From NCBI GenBank assembly GCA_902362865.1, contig CABIYE010000030.1, positions 1-29,119 on the forward strand: a stretch of DNA of 29,119 bases, given 5' to 3'. How positions within the stretch are numbered: position 1 is the stretch's first letter; every line of letters starts with the position of its first letter. Of this stretch, positions 1-8,769 are shown in pieces. This stretch comes from Clostridiaceae bacterium. GTDB taxonomy: Bacteria; Bacillota; Clostridia; Lachnospirales; Lachnospiraceae. Below the pieces are notes generated by a model that did not search any database, was not told where the DNA came from, and saw nothing but the letters and a program-made list of their open reading frames with translations. Position numbers and translations under genes: made by a program.

Positions 1-1
1 T

Positions 2-70
2 GAAGCGGAAACGCGTTCAGTTACATCCGGAAAGACTGATCAGCTCTTAGCGGAATGCGTGGTCAGATGA
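2..70 (+). other. Possible 3' end of an upstream gene (cut by window edge)
   Basis: One frame stays open from the window edge to a TGA at 68-70 and another to a TAG at 48-50. The stretch is more GC-rich than the genes that follow, which fits the tail of an upstream coding region. Neither frame gives a recognisable peptide, so the choice of frame is open. No clear -35/-10 pair or terminator separates it from the hydrolase gene, so the biosynthetic operon may begin upstream of the window. Confidence 0.2.
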
Positions 71-95
71 GCCGGAATTTGCAGAGAATAAAAAT

Positions 96-1088
96 ATGTT
101 TGTAAAAGAATTGGAAATTACTTTGGAAAATGGAATGAAAATTTCAGGAGAATTAGATTTGCCAGAAAGGCAAGGTCAATGGAAAACGATTATTTTATTT
201 CATGGTTCCGGTCCATCTGATCGGCACGCTACAGTTGAATCCATGGGAGGTATAGTATCCCGTAATTTTGATTTATTGAGCGAAGGGTTTGTGAAAGCTA
301 GATATGCGGTATTTCGTTATGATAAAAGAGAAAATTATGATATAGAAATAATTATTCGGGATGCCAGAGAGGTAACGAGATTTGTTTCTGGCTTGTCTGA
401 AGTGGAAGGAATTCTGTTTTATGGATGGAGTGAAGGAGTACGAGTTTGTACAACTTTAGTTTCAGATTTTCCGAATGTGCAGGCTTTGATTCTTCAGTCG
501 GGTATTGCAGAAGGATGGAGTTCCTATTTCTCTTATATATTGCGCGAACTTACAGTAGAAAAGTTGAAAGAGTTGGATAACAATAGTGATAGCATATTAG
601 AAATTTCGGATTTTTTGAATTGCATACCGGACTCCACATCTATCTCTTTCTCTCTGTATTTACTTATTCTTGGTACGGATAAGGAGGGAAATATGAAATT
701 TAATGAAGAACTTGATCCAGAAGGGAAAGGAAGATTCAGCATAATAGATAATTGGATACCATTGGCAGATGAAATAGTTGCAGATCCTACTACTTTAATT
801 CGATTTGCTGAAAATGCTCCTGGAGAAACATGGGCAGGAATATTAGATGACATAAAAAAAATCCAATTACCTATTTTAGTACTTCATGGTTTGAATGACG
901 GATGGATTTCTCCGGTAGAAGCTGTGCAAATAGCAAAGGCAGCAAGGAATAATGCAGATATAATTTTGTTTAAAGGGTTGGGACATTCACTTTCTAAGGT
1001 AAGTTCTCCATTAAAGGATGAAGGCGGTACTATAGAAGATGAGGTTATTGTGAGGGTCGTAAAATGGCTTAAAAAGAATGTGGAATAG
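96..1088 (+). CDS. Stand-alone alpha/beta hydrolase, likely NRPS release or editing thioesterase
   Basis: The 330-residue protein has the alpha/beta-hydrolase order. An early strand ends in HGSG (36-39, oxyanion region), the nucleophile elbow GWSEG puts Ser at 112, LHGLNDGW puts the acid Asp at 268, and GLGH puts the base His at 297. There is no signal peptide, so it should act in the cytosol. It is longer than a typical GrsT/YbtT type II thioesterase (about 240 residues) and has a large lid insertion at about 140-245, so it is closer to the esterase/acyl-CoA hydrolase branch. It opens the NRPS operon and sits 13 bp before the first NRPS. The second NRPS has no intact terminal thioesterase, so this protein is the best candidate to free the product from the carrier. 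The ribosome site is weak (purine-rich AGAGAATAAAAAT), making the start moderately certain. An unrelated esterase remains possible. Confidence 0.8.
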   Translation: MFVKELEITLENGMKISGELDLPERQGQWKTIILFHGSGPSDRHATVESMGGIVSRNFDLLSEGFVKARYAVFRYDKRENYDIEIIIRDAREVTRFVSGLSEVEGILFYGWSEGVRVCTTLVSDFPNVQALILQSGIAEGWSSYFSYILRELTVEKLKELDNNSDSILEISDFLNCIPDSTSISFSLYLLILGTDKEGNMKFNEELDPEGKGRFSIIDNWIPLADEIVADPTTLIRFAENAPGETWAGILDDIKKIQLPILVLHGLNDGWISPVEAVQIAKAARNNADIILFKGLGHSLSKVSSPLKDEGGTIEDEVIVRVVKWLKKNVE

Positions 1089-1101
1089 TTGAGGAAAGGA
1101 A

Positions 1102-2847
1102 ATGTATATGATGAACGATCGAGAGTTTTCTAATAGAAAGGAAACATTACATGGAGAATTTTATGAAAATGCATTGAAATATCCAGAGAGAATTGCGCTT
1201 ATCTATGAAAATGAGAAAGTTTCTTATAAGATGTTGCGTTTATATGCGTTGCGTGCAGCAAACTATATGTGGCAAAGAGGAGTAAGAAGAAATGATAAGA
1301 TTGTGGTTATATTGCCGAGAGGTATTGGACAAGTAGCTGCATTGTTAGGAATTCTTGCAATAGGTGCAGCGTATGTTCCGATTGCAATGAAGCAGCCGTT
1401 AGGACGTCGGAAAAAAATCATAGAAAATGTCAAGCCGGCTCTTGTATTGCAGGATGAAGCCTTTTTAGAAGAGAATCCATGGACTGGGTGTATTGAAAAT
1501 AATTCAAAAGATACTGCCTATATTATTTATACATCGGGCTCTAGCGGAGAACCTAAAGGAGTAGAAATGAGTCATGTGGCTGCAATGAATACAATAGAAG
1601 AAATTTTACATATGTGGAATATTGGTGCGGAAGATTCCGTATTAAATATATCAGCATTTGATTTTGATTTGTCGGTTTTTGACATATTTGGTCTTTTAAC
1701 TGTTGGAGGGACAATTGTTTTAATTGATGAAGACGACTTTAGAGATCCAGAAGTATGGAAAAATCTGATAGAGATTTATGGAATTACTATTTGGAATAGT
1801 GCCCCCGCGTTATTGGACATGTTTTTGATAATGGGGGAAAATAATCATTTTGGTAAATTGCGGTTGGCATTAGTGTCAGGGGACTGGATTCCTTTATATT
1901 TACCGGAGAAATGGTATAAAGTAACTTCAGTAAACTCGCAATTTGTAGCGTTGGGCGGAGCGACAGAAGGCGGAATTTGGTCCAACTATTATTGCGTTTC
2001 AAAAGTAGATAAATTGTGGAATTCTATTCCTTATGGGCAAGCATTACCAAAACAGAAATATAGGATTACGGATGAAAATTTTGTGGAGTGCGGAGTTGAT
2101 ATTCCTGGTGAATTGCAAATTGGAGGTGGAAGTCTGGCGAAAGGCTATATTAATGATGAAGAGCTAACAATGAAAAAGTTTATTACGGATGTAAAAGGGG
2201 AACGTTGGTATAGAACAGGAGATCGGGGAAGGCGATGGGCAGATGGAACGATAGAGTTTTTAGGGCGAATGGATACCCAAGTAAAGATACGTGGACATCG
2301 AATTGAGTTGGGAGAAATTGAAAGTGTATTAAAAAGTATTTCAAGAATAAAAGAAGCCGTAGTTGTTGCTCAGGGGGATAAATACCATAAAGAATTAGTT
2401 GCATTTTACTTGGGAGAGTACATTGCAGAGAGTGAAATAGAAGATTATCTTAAGATACATCTTCCTGAGTATTCTATACCGAATTCTATAAACAGATTAG
2501 AAAATTTTCCTCTTAATGCAAATGGAAAAGTTGATAGAAGAAGATTGGCAGAATATCAGAAAACTGATAGTGTGGAAATAATGTCTGACAAAGTATTAAA
2601 TATTGTACTGATGATTTGGGAGGAGCTATTGAAAAATAAAGTGGCTGATTTGGATGAGAACCTTTTTAAGATAGGTGCAGACAGCTTGCTTGCGGCTAGA
2701 TTTGTTGCGGCTATTAATGCTCGTTGCGGAATAGAGGTACGCATGAAAGAGGTCTTTATGAATCCATCAATTAACGCACTAACAAAATTGGTTGATAAGA
2801 GAAAAAATACAGATATAGCAGAATTTGTAGAAGAGGGGGAAATTTAA
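1102..2847 (+). CDS. NRPS loading module: adenylation-carrier protein, predicted cysteine-specific
   Basis: This is a 581-residue two-domain initiation module. The A domain covers about 15-485: A3 YIIYTSGSSGEPKG from 140, A4/A5 region FDLSVFDIFG from 188, A8 YRTGD at 370, and A10 NGKVDRR with the catalytic Lys at 475. A carrier domain follows with GADSLL, the phosphopantetheine Ser being 528. Aligning by eye to GrsA, the pocket reads D189, L190, F193, N232, L257, S259, L284, I292, W293, K475, the pattern of cysteine-activating A domains in siderophore and bacitracin NRPSs. There is no condensation, epimerase or methyltransferase domain, so it can only start a chain. The C-terminal tail is acidic (AEFVEEGEI), as expected for the linear motif that binds a TubC-type docking domain, and the next protein begins with such a domain. 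The site AGGAAAGGAA lies directly before the ATG; the next gene starts 3 bp after the stop. Confidence 0.93.
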   Translation: MYMMNDREFSNRKETLHGEFYENALKYPERIALIYENEKVSYKMLRLYALRAANYMWQRGVRRNDKIVVILPRGIGQVAALLGILAIGAAYVPIAMKQPLGRRKKIIENVKPALVLQDEAFLEENPWTGCIENNSKDTAYIIYTSGSSGEPKGVEMSHVAAMNTIEEILHMWNIGAEDSVLNISAFDFDLSVFDIFGLLTVGGTIVLIDEDDFRDPEVWKNLIEIYGITIWNSAPALLDMFLIMGENNHFGKLRLALVSGDWIPLYLPEKWYKVTSVNSQFVALGGATEGGIWSNYYCVSKVDKLWNSIPYGQALPKQKYRITDENFVECGVDIPGELQIGGGSLAKGYINDEELTMKKFITDVKGERWYRTGDRGRRWADGTIEFLGRMDTQVKIRGHRIELGEIESVLKSISRIKEAVVVAQGDKYHKELVAFYLGEYIAESEIEDYLKIHLPEYSIPNSINRLENFPLNANGKVDRRRLAEYQKTDSVEIMSDKVLNIVLMIWEELLKNKVADLDENLFKIGADSLLAARFVAAINARCGIEVRMKEVFMNPSINALTKLVDKRKNTDIAEFVEEGEI

Positions 2848-2850
2848 AAA

Positions 2851-5800
2851 ATGCAGGACACGAAAAAAGTAGCAGGAGAATTATTAGTAGAGCTTGAAAA
2901 AAAAGGCGTTACTTTTGAAACTGTTGATGGAAAATTAAAATATAAAGATTCCAAAGGGAATTTTACAGAAAATTCTAAAGAGAAAGTTAAAAAATATAAA
3001 GAAGAAATAATTGAAATTTTGAAGAAAAAACAAACGATAGACGAGTTTATTACGGATAATGATTATGAAACTAATGTATATCCTTTGACTGATGTGCAAG
3101 CAGCCTATTTAGTTGGAAAAACAGAAGCTGTGAAGTGGGGTGGAATTGGATGTAAAGGATATATTGAGGTTGATTTTGGTTCCTACAGTGCAGAAGAACT
3201 ATCAAGAGCTTGGAAAGTATTGGTAAATAGGCATGAAATGCTAAGAGCGAAAGTAACAGAGGTCGGATTTGAAATTTTAGAGAGAGATGAGATTGATTAT
3301 GAAATTAAAATAGTAAATCTACAAAAAATGGCAGAGAGGGAAAAAGTAGATACTTTATCTAAGATTAGGGAAGATTTTAGTGAATATGTTTTTCATACGG
3401 AGGAACCTCCATTATTTAAAGTGCTAATAACGAAGCGTATAGAAGGAAATTTTTTCCATCTACTTGTTGATTTAATTGTTTCAGATTTTGCAAGTGTGCA
3501 ACTTCTGATTTCTGAAATGGGAGAACTTTTGAAAGGAGCTTCATTAGAAAAAATAAGGTATAAGTTTTCAGATTATGCAATGTTCAATCAACAACGTAAA
3601 GGAAGTTTAAAATGGCATCAGGATAGAATGTATTGGTTAGAAAGACTGAAAAAATTGCCGGAGGCTCCAATTCTTCCACAAGATGGACGAGCCGCAGATA
3701 AGTGTGAAAATACATATGAATTTTATCGATTTCAGAAACATATTAATCAGTCTGACTGGAAACGTATAAAGGAAATTGCAGGAGAATACGGAGTAACAGT
3801 TTCATCGGTGCTTATTGGTATATACGCAGAAGTTATTTCAAGGTGGAGTTCGAATAAACATTTTACACTCAATTTACCAATTCAAAATAGACCAACTATC
3901 GGAAATAATACTAATTCCATAGTAGGAGACTTTACAGCAGTGAACTTGCTAGAAGTAAATGTAACTCAAAATATGAGTTTTATAGAAAGAGTCAAAGAAA
4001 TTACAAAAAGATTGATGGAGGATTTAGAGCATAATTCTTTTTCTGGTGTCGAAGTGCTAAGAGAACTGAGTAAAGTGTCTGAAGAAAAGGAATTATTAAT
4101 GCCGATCGTATTTACAGGGGTTTTGAAGACTGATGGCACTGTAGGCACTATTGAATATGGGTTTAGTCATACCCCTCAAGTATGGATTGATTGTCAGATA
4201 GTCGATGAGATAGATTCAGAAGATCAAGAAAAAGGCCTGATGATAAGCTGGGATACAAGAAAAGGTGCGATAAAAGAATCTATTGTAACGGAGATGTTTG
4301 AGTCTTTTACTGAAACAATAAGAATACTTGGAATAAAACATTCGGAAGAATGGAAGAATCCATTGGAAATTATAGTGCCAAGTGCGAGTAAGAAAAAAGT
4401 AATTTGCGAACGAAATAAAGGTATTACGAATCAATCTCGTATTCAACAGAGATTTGTTAAGTATGCGAAAAAGAATTCTAATAAAACTGCCGTAATAGAT
4501 GCTGTTGAAACAGTGACATATGGAGAATTGTTGGAAAGAGCAGAATATATAGCAGGTTATTTAAGAAAAGAATTTGTGGAAAATAGAACTGGACTGGTTG
4601 CGATAAGAATGAAAAAATCTGTAAATCAAATTGCAGCAGTAATGGGTGTTTTGATTGCTGGATTTTCTTATTTACCTATTGATATAAAACAGCCATTGGC
4701 ACGACAAGAAAAAATTTTATCAAAAGCAAATGTTATTGTGGAATTGGATGAGAAAAAAGTAAATATGATACTTCAGAATTTGGAATACCGATTAGAAAAG
4801 CATCCAGAATTCCAAAATCCTATTGCATATGTAATATTTACTTCTGGCTCTACAGGAGAGCCTAAAGGTGTAGTAATGTCACATACTGCGGCACAAAATA
4901 CTCTTATATCTATTGAAAATATGTATAATATCTCGGAAGAGGATACAATCCTTGGTATTGCGGAACTGTCATTTGATCTTTCTGTATTTGATATATTTAG
5001 TGTATTGGGAGTTGGTGGAACATTAGTATTACCGAATCCAGAAAAAGGACCAGATGCATCCCATTGGGGCAGATTACTTAATGAATACAAAGTGACCTTG
5101 TGGAATAGTGTTCCAGCGCAGGCGGAAATGTTAGATGCTTTTGCGTCTAAATCGGAGAGTTATCCGACAGTTAGATTAGTACTGTTATCCGGAGATTGGA
5201 TAAATACTAGTCTGCCAGGAAGACTAAGAAAGATTATGACCAACGCTCAAATGATTAGTTTGGGAGGCGCTACGGAAGGTGGGATTTGGTCTATATATCA
5301 TGAAATTGATGAAATAGAAGAAAGGCCTACTATATTATATGGAAAAGCTTTGCTTGGACAGTGGATGGGAGTTGTAGACGAGGAATTGAGAATTTGTCCG
5401 GAATATGTTTCGGGGCAAATTGCCATAGGAGGATATTCTTTGGCAGAAGGCTATTTAGGAGATACAACATTAACAAAAGAAAAATTTGTTTATCTGGAAG
5501 AAGAAAAGAACAGGATTTATCTCACTGGAGATAATGGAAGATATGTAGAGAATGGCGACATTGAATTTTTAGGCAGATTAGATAATCAGGTAAAAATCAA
5601 TGGGCATAGAATAGAAATTGCGGAAATAGAAAATGCAATACGTGGAATGCAAAATATTGAAGATTGTTGCGTGGTTTATAATCAAAGTATAGGGAAGGGT
5701 GTGCTGATAGCTTTTATAAAAAATAAAATATCGAGCATTTCCTATACGAAAGAAGAATACAGAAAGCAGTTAGCCTTTTTTTTGCCACCAGCAATGATTC

Positions 5801-6657
5801 CTTCAGAGTTTGTAAATGTAGAGAGGTTTCCACTTTCTACTAATGGCAAAATAGACAGAAAAGGACTGGCAGAGAGTATACAAAAGAACATCAAGGTAAA
5901 GCATAATGCAAAAGCAACTTTAATTTCGCAAAAGAAGGAATATGTAGAACTTGCTAAAAGTATCAAAAAAATCGTATGCTCTATTTCTGGAAATGATTAT
6001 ATTGATTATGAAGATAATTTATTAGAAAATGGACTTGATTCTTTGTTATTATCTCAGATTTCTGGGCGCATAGTTAATGACATACAAGAAGCACAAGGCA
6101 TGAGATTTGATGAAATATTACGGGCATCGTTGACGATGCCAACAATTATGGGGATTGCTCAGTATATATCGGATTGTAAAAATCCTTCAAAAAATCAAAT
6201 GCATAGTAATGCAGGAAATCAAACAAGAAATTCATATACTGTTGTATATATATTTGGGGATAACGAAAATGAAATAAGAGATGTTCTTATAGAAAAGTTG
6301 AGCGCTTCAAACATAAGTTGTAAGAGAGTGGGAGGGCAAGAAATAATTGAAAGATGTCATGAAGACATAAATGTTAAAAAGAAATATATTATTGCCTTTT
6401 CCGAAATGGCTTCTTTATGCATAACTAAGGCAAGTGAACTATTGGGGGAAAACATTATTATTAACCGCATTTTTTTAATAAATCCATCTAAAGCAAAAGA
6501 AAGTGATTTATATTTAGGAGATATAAGCATAATTGACGGAAATTCAGTTGCTATTAAATCTTGGGAAAAGGCTGTTTTAGGTAACGTTAGAGAATTTGAA
6601 TCTAATAGTAATGACATTTTTGATATTATTATGAGGGAACTAGAAAATGATAAATAA
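2851..6657 (+). CDS. NRPS extension module: docking-Cy-A-PCP plus degenerate C-terminal domain, predicted cysteine-specific
   Basis: This 1268-residue protein starts with a TubC-type docking domain (about 5-60). A heterocyclization (Cy) domain follows at about 75-500: in place of HHxxxDG it carries DLIVSDFAS, the Cy signature DxxxxDxxS (D207, D212, S215). It also has GDFT at 359 and TPQVWID at 441-447, whose Asp447 with Thr422 fits the Cy catalytic pair. The A domain (about 530-1005) has A3 TSGSTGEPKG at 664, A8 YLTGD at 890 and Lys1000. Its pocket reads D-L-F-N-L-S-L-I-W-K, the same as the loading module, so cysteine is predicted. The carrier Ser is 1064 in GLDSLL. Residues about 1128-1268 are unusual: short alternating strands and helices with AFSEMA at 1182 where a thioesterase would have GxSxG, far too short for a TE. 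Predicted reaction: condense Cys with carrier-bound Cys and cyclize to a thiazoline. The gene is strongly AT-rich. Confidence 0.93.
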   Translation: MQDTKKVAGELLVELEKKGVTFETVDGKLKYKDSKGNFTENSKEKVKKYKEEIIEILKKKQTIDEFITDNDYETNVYPLTDVQAAYLVGKTEAVKWGGIGCKGYIEVDFGSYSAEELSRAWKVLVNRHEMLRAKVTEVGFEILERDEIDYEIKIVNLQKMAEREKVDTLSKIREDFSEYVFHTEEPPLFKVLITKRIEGNFFHLLVDLIVSDFASVQLLISEMGELLKGASLEKIRYKFSDYAMFNQQRKGSLKWHQDRMYWLERLKKLPEAPILPQDGRAADKCENTYEFYRFQKHINQSDWKRIKEIAGEYGVTVSSVLIGIYAEVISRWSSNKHFTLNLPIQNRPTIGNNTNSIVGDFTAVNLLEVNVTQNMSFIERVKEITKRLMEDLEHNSFSGVEVLRELSKVSEEKELLMPIVFTGVLKTDGTVGTIEYGFSHTPQVWIDCQIVDEIDSEDQEKGLMISWDTRKGAIKESIVTEMFESFTETIRILGIKHSEEWKNPLEIIVPSASKKKVICERNKGITNQSRIQQRFVKYAKKNSNKTAVIDAVETVTYGELLERAEYIAGYLRKEFVENRTGLVAIRMKKSVNQIAAVMGVLIAGFSYLPIDIKQPLARQEKILSKANVIVELDEKKVNMILQNLEYRLEKHPEFQNPIAYVIFTSGSTGEPKGVVMSHTAAQNTLISIENMYNISEEDTILGIAELSFDLSVFDIFSVLGVGGTLVLPNPEKGPDASHWGRLLNEYKVTLWNSVPAQAEMLDAFASKSESYPTVRLVLLSGDWINTSLPGRLRKIMTNAQMISLGGATEGGIWSIYHEIDEIEERPTILYGKALLGQWMGVVDEELRICPEYVSGQIAIGGYSLAEGYLGDTTLTKEKFVYLEEEKNRIYLTGDNGRYVENGDIEFLGRLDNQVKINGHRIEIAEIENAIRGMQNIEDCCVVYNQSIGKGVLIAFIKNKISSISYTKEEYRKQLAFFLPPAMIPSEFVNVERFPLSTNGKIDRKGLAESIQKNIKVKHNAKATLISQKKEYVELAKSIKKIVCSISGNDYIDYEDNLLENGLDSLLLSQISGRIVNDIQEAQGMRFDEILRASLTMPTIMGIAQYISDCKNPSKNQMHSNAGNQTRNSYTVVYIFGDNENEIRDVLIEKLSASNISCKRVGGQEIIERCHEDINVKKKYIIAFSEMASLCITKASELLGENIIINRIFLINPSKAKESDLYLGDISIIDGNSVAIKSWEKAVLGNVREFESNSNDIFDIIMRELENDK

Positions 6658-7672
6658 TCGCAGAATAATCTGTATTCTTGGCGGAACAGGTACTGTTGGT
6701 GTGACAGCGTGTAAGGTTTTAAGTAAGTTAGGCTATTCATTAAGAGTCAGTGTACGGAATATAGAAACAATAAAAGATACAGGAATGTATATGGCTCCCA
6801 ACATCCAATTATTTGAACTTGATATTGATAAGGAAAGTAATATTGGAAAATTCTTTAAAGGAAGTGATTTGGTAATAGGAGCAATCGGACCTTCCGCAGA
6901 CTATAGTGAAAAAATGTTACTTGGAGCAATGGCAGAGAATATTCCGTATGTTGACCCAGGAGGAATTCATTTAATTAGAAAAATGAGGAATTCTAGCATG
7001 AAAGGTACCGCTATAGTTGGTTCGGGAATATTTCCGGGGTTATCAGGATGGATGTTGTCTTCTGTGCTTAAAGAAGCTTTCAATGATGACTTAATAGAGA
7101 TGATTATTGGAGGTGTCTATAATTTTTCAAAAGCTGCCGCAATCGATTATGTGGAAGAAATAAAAAGTTATAAAGCTGGAATTCCTATGGCATGTGTGCG
7201 AAATGGAAAAATTTTACCTGCTCAGAAAAGAAGTCCGCTGAATCTTCCAACAAGAATTTCGAAATTATCTATATTGCCATATGTTACAGAAGAAATTCAA
7301 GAAATTATACAAGGGAAATATATGCTTAATATTGATTCATATACGGCGGCACCTGTAAGTTTATTTTCAATAGTAAATAAGGCGCATTGTCAAAAAAAAG
7401 ATTTAGTAAATGCATTAATGGGACAGAAAAATAGCAACCAAAAAGCTTTTATATGGGTAAGACAAAATAAAGGAAATGATAGTAGATGCATTTATTTTGA
7501 AGGAAAAAATCCGAGTGTTTTAACTGGCGAAATATTAGCGATTACTGCCAATGCAATATTTGAAATGCCTAGGAAGGATGGAATTTATACAATGGCAAGT
7601 TATCTTGAAAAATATCAAGTGTTAGATGAACTTAAAAAAATAGATAAGTTCAAATCAGAGGGAAAGATATGA
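6647..7672 (+). CDS. Saccharopine-dehydrogenase-like NAD(P)-dependent oxidoreductase
   Basis: The 341-residue protein opens with a Rossmann fold (ILGGTGTVG at 10-18) followed by the pattern of the saccharopine dehydrogenase NADP-binding domain (SDLVIGAIGP, then a YVDPGG motif near residue 100). The rest is a substrate domain that I cannot assign to a named enzyme. Its start overlaps the NRPS stop by 11 bp and its stop overlaps the next start, so it is translationally coupled in the biosynthetic operon; a GAGGGA site lies inside the NRPS gene. Members of this fold reduce imines formed between an amine and a keto group (lysine metabolism, opine metallophores). Here it may reduce the thiazoline or an intermediate, or join a keto acid to the free amine. 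Which of these applies is inference. It is not an NRPS reductase domain (no short-chain R-domain layout). Confidence 0.82.
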   Translation: MINNRRIICILGGTGTVGVTACKVLSKLGYSLRVSVRNIETIKDTGMYMAPNIQLFELDIDKESNIGKFFKGSDLVIGAIGPSADYSEKMLLGAMAENIPYVDPGGIHLIRKMRNSSMKGTAIVGSGIFPGLSGWMLSSVLKEAFNDDLIEMIIGGVYNFSKAAAIDYVEEIKSYKAGIPMACVRNGKILPAQKRSPLNLPTRISKLSILPYVTEEIQEIIQGKYMLNIDSYTAAPVSLFSIVNKAHCQKKDLVNALMGQKNSNQKAFIWVRQNKGNDSRCIYFEGKNPSVLTGEILAITANAIFEMPRKDGIYTMASYLEKYQVLDELKKIDKFKSEGKI

Positions 7673-8769
7673 AGAAAAAACAGATTTTAGTATGTGGAAC
7701 AGGATTTGGGAAAATTTATTTGAAAGCTATTGCAGAAAGTAAAGAATATGAGCTTATGGGTATATTGGGAAAAGGAAGCGATAGATCCAGACTTCTTTCA
7801 AAGAATCTAAATGTGCCAATGTATACGGATATTAAAGAAATAAATCAAAATGTTGATGCAGCATGTGTAGTTGTACCTAATGCGGCTGGAGGTGGAAACG
7901 GTGCCAATATAGCTAAAAGTATACTTGCAAAAGGGATACCAACATTATTAGAACATCCTGCTCATGAGGTAGAAATTGTTAATTGTATAAGAGAATCCGG
8001 AAGTGCCGCTTTTATGTTGAATCCATTTTATCGGTATATCAAGCCAATTCGAGATTTTTTAGAGGCGGCACAAATAATAAGTAAACATGCTCATCTTATA
8101 AATGCATCCTTGGAATGCGCTATACATGTATTATATGATGGAATAGATATATTGGGGTGTGCGTTGGGAGGCTTATCTACATGGAAATTGGGAAATGTAG
8201 CAGAATCTTATACAACTTCTATGGCAGGAGGGGGTAACAGAGTTATTAGTGGTATAATTGGAATGGTTCCGGTAACATTTATAGTGAATACCAATGTGGA
8301 TCGTAACGATATAGACCATCCATTACATTTATATCATAGAATAGAATTGACATTTTCCACAGGGCGGCTCTGTCTGGTCAATACCCATGGTCCGGTAATA
8401 TGGCTTCCTTTCTTGCATATGCCAAGAGATGAATATGGAACACTAAGTATTAATGTAGAAGAGGAAGTAAATATACCCTCTGGTGTTACTATAGGAAATG
8501 TAATGTTACCATCAGTAAAAGAAACGTTTGAACAAATATGGCCGGATGCAGTAAAGAAAGCTTTAGAGATTTTATTTAAGCAAAATAGAACAGAAAAAAT
8601 GTCCATGGCGCAATATCAAATATATGTATCAAAATTATGGTCTGAAATATGTCAGAAAGTGGGCTATATGAATATCGTTGATTATGACAATTTTGGTGAC
8701 ATAAAAAATATATTTTATGATTTGGAAAAAAGACATTTAATAAAAAAGGAGAATGACGGGATTGAATGA
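7669..8769 (+). CDS. Thiazolinyl imide reductase, Irp3/PchG type (Gfo/Idh/MocA fold)
   Basis: The 366-residue protein begins with the nucleotide site LVCGTGFGKIY (7-17) and continues with GILGKGSDRS (31-40), CVVVPNAAGGGNGA (66-79) and LLEHPAHE (93-100). These are the landmarks of the thiazolinyl imide reductases Irp3 (yersiniabactin) and PchG (pyochelin), including the EHPxH segment that carries a His proposed to act in catalysis. It would reduce a carrier-bound thiazoline to a thiazolidine with NADPH. It overlaps the preceding gene by 4 bp (ATGA). This is one of the most diagnostic genes in the window: together with a Cy domain it shows that the product contains a reduced cysteine-derived ring. 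Length matches the family. Confidence 0.92.
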   Translation: MKKKQILVCGTGFGKIYLKAIAESKEYELMGILGKGSDRSRLLSKNLNVPMYTDIKEINQNVDAACVVVPNAAGGGNGANIAKSILAKGIPTLLEHPAHEVEIVNCIRESGSAAFMLNPFYRYIKPIRDFLEAAQIISKHAHLINASLECAIHVLYDGIDILGCALGGLSTWKLGNVAESYTTSMAGGGNRVISGIIGMVPVTFIVNTNVDRNDIDHPLHLYHRIELTFSTGRLCLVNTHGPVIWLPFLHMPRDEYGTLSINVEEEVNIPSGVTIGNVMLPSVKETFEQIWPDAVKKALEILFKQNRTEKMSMAQYQIYVSKLWSEICQKVGYMNIVDYDNFGDIKNIFYDLEKRHLIKKENDGIE

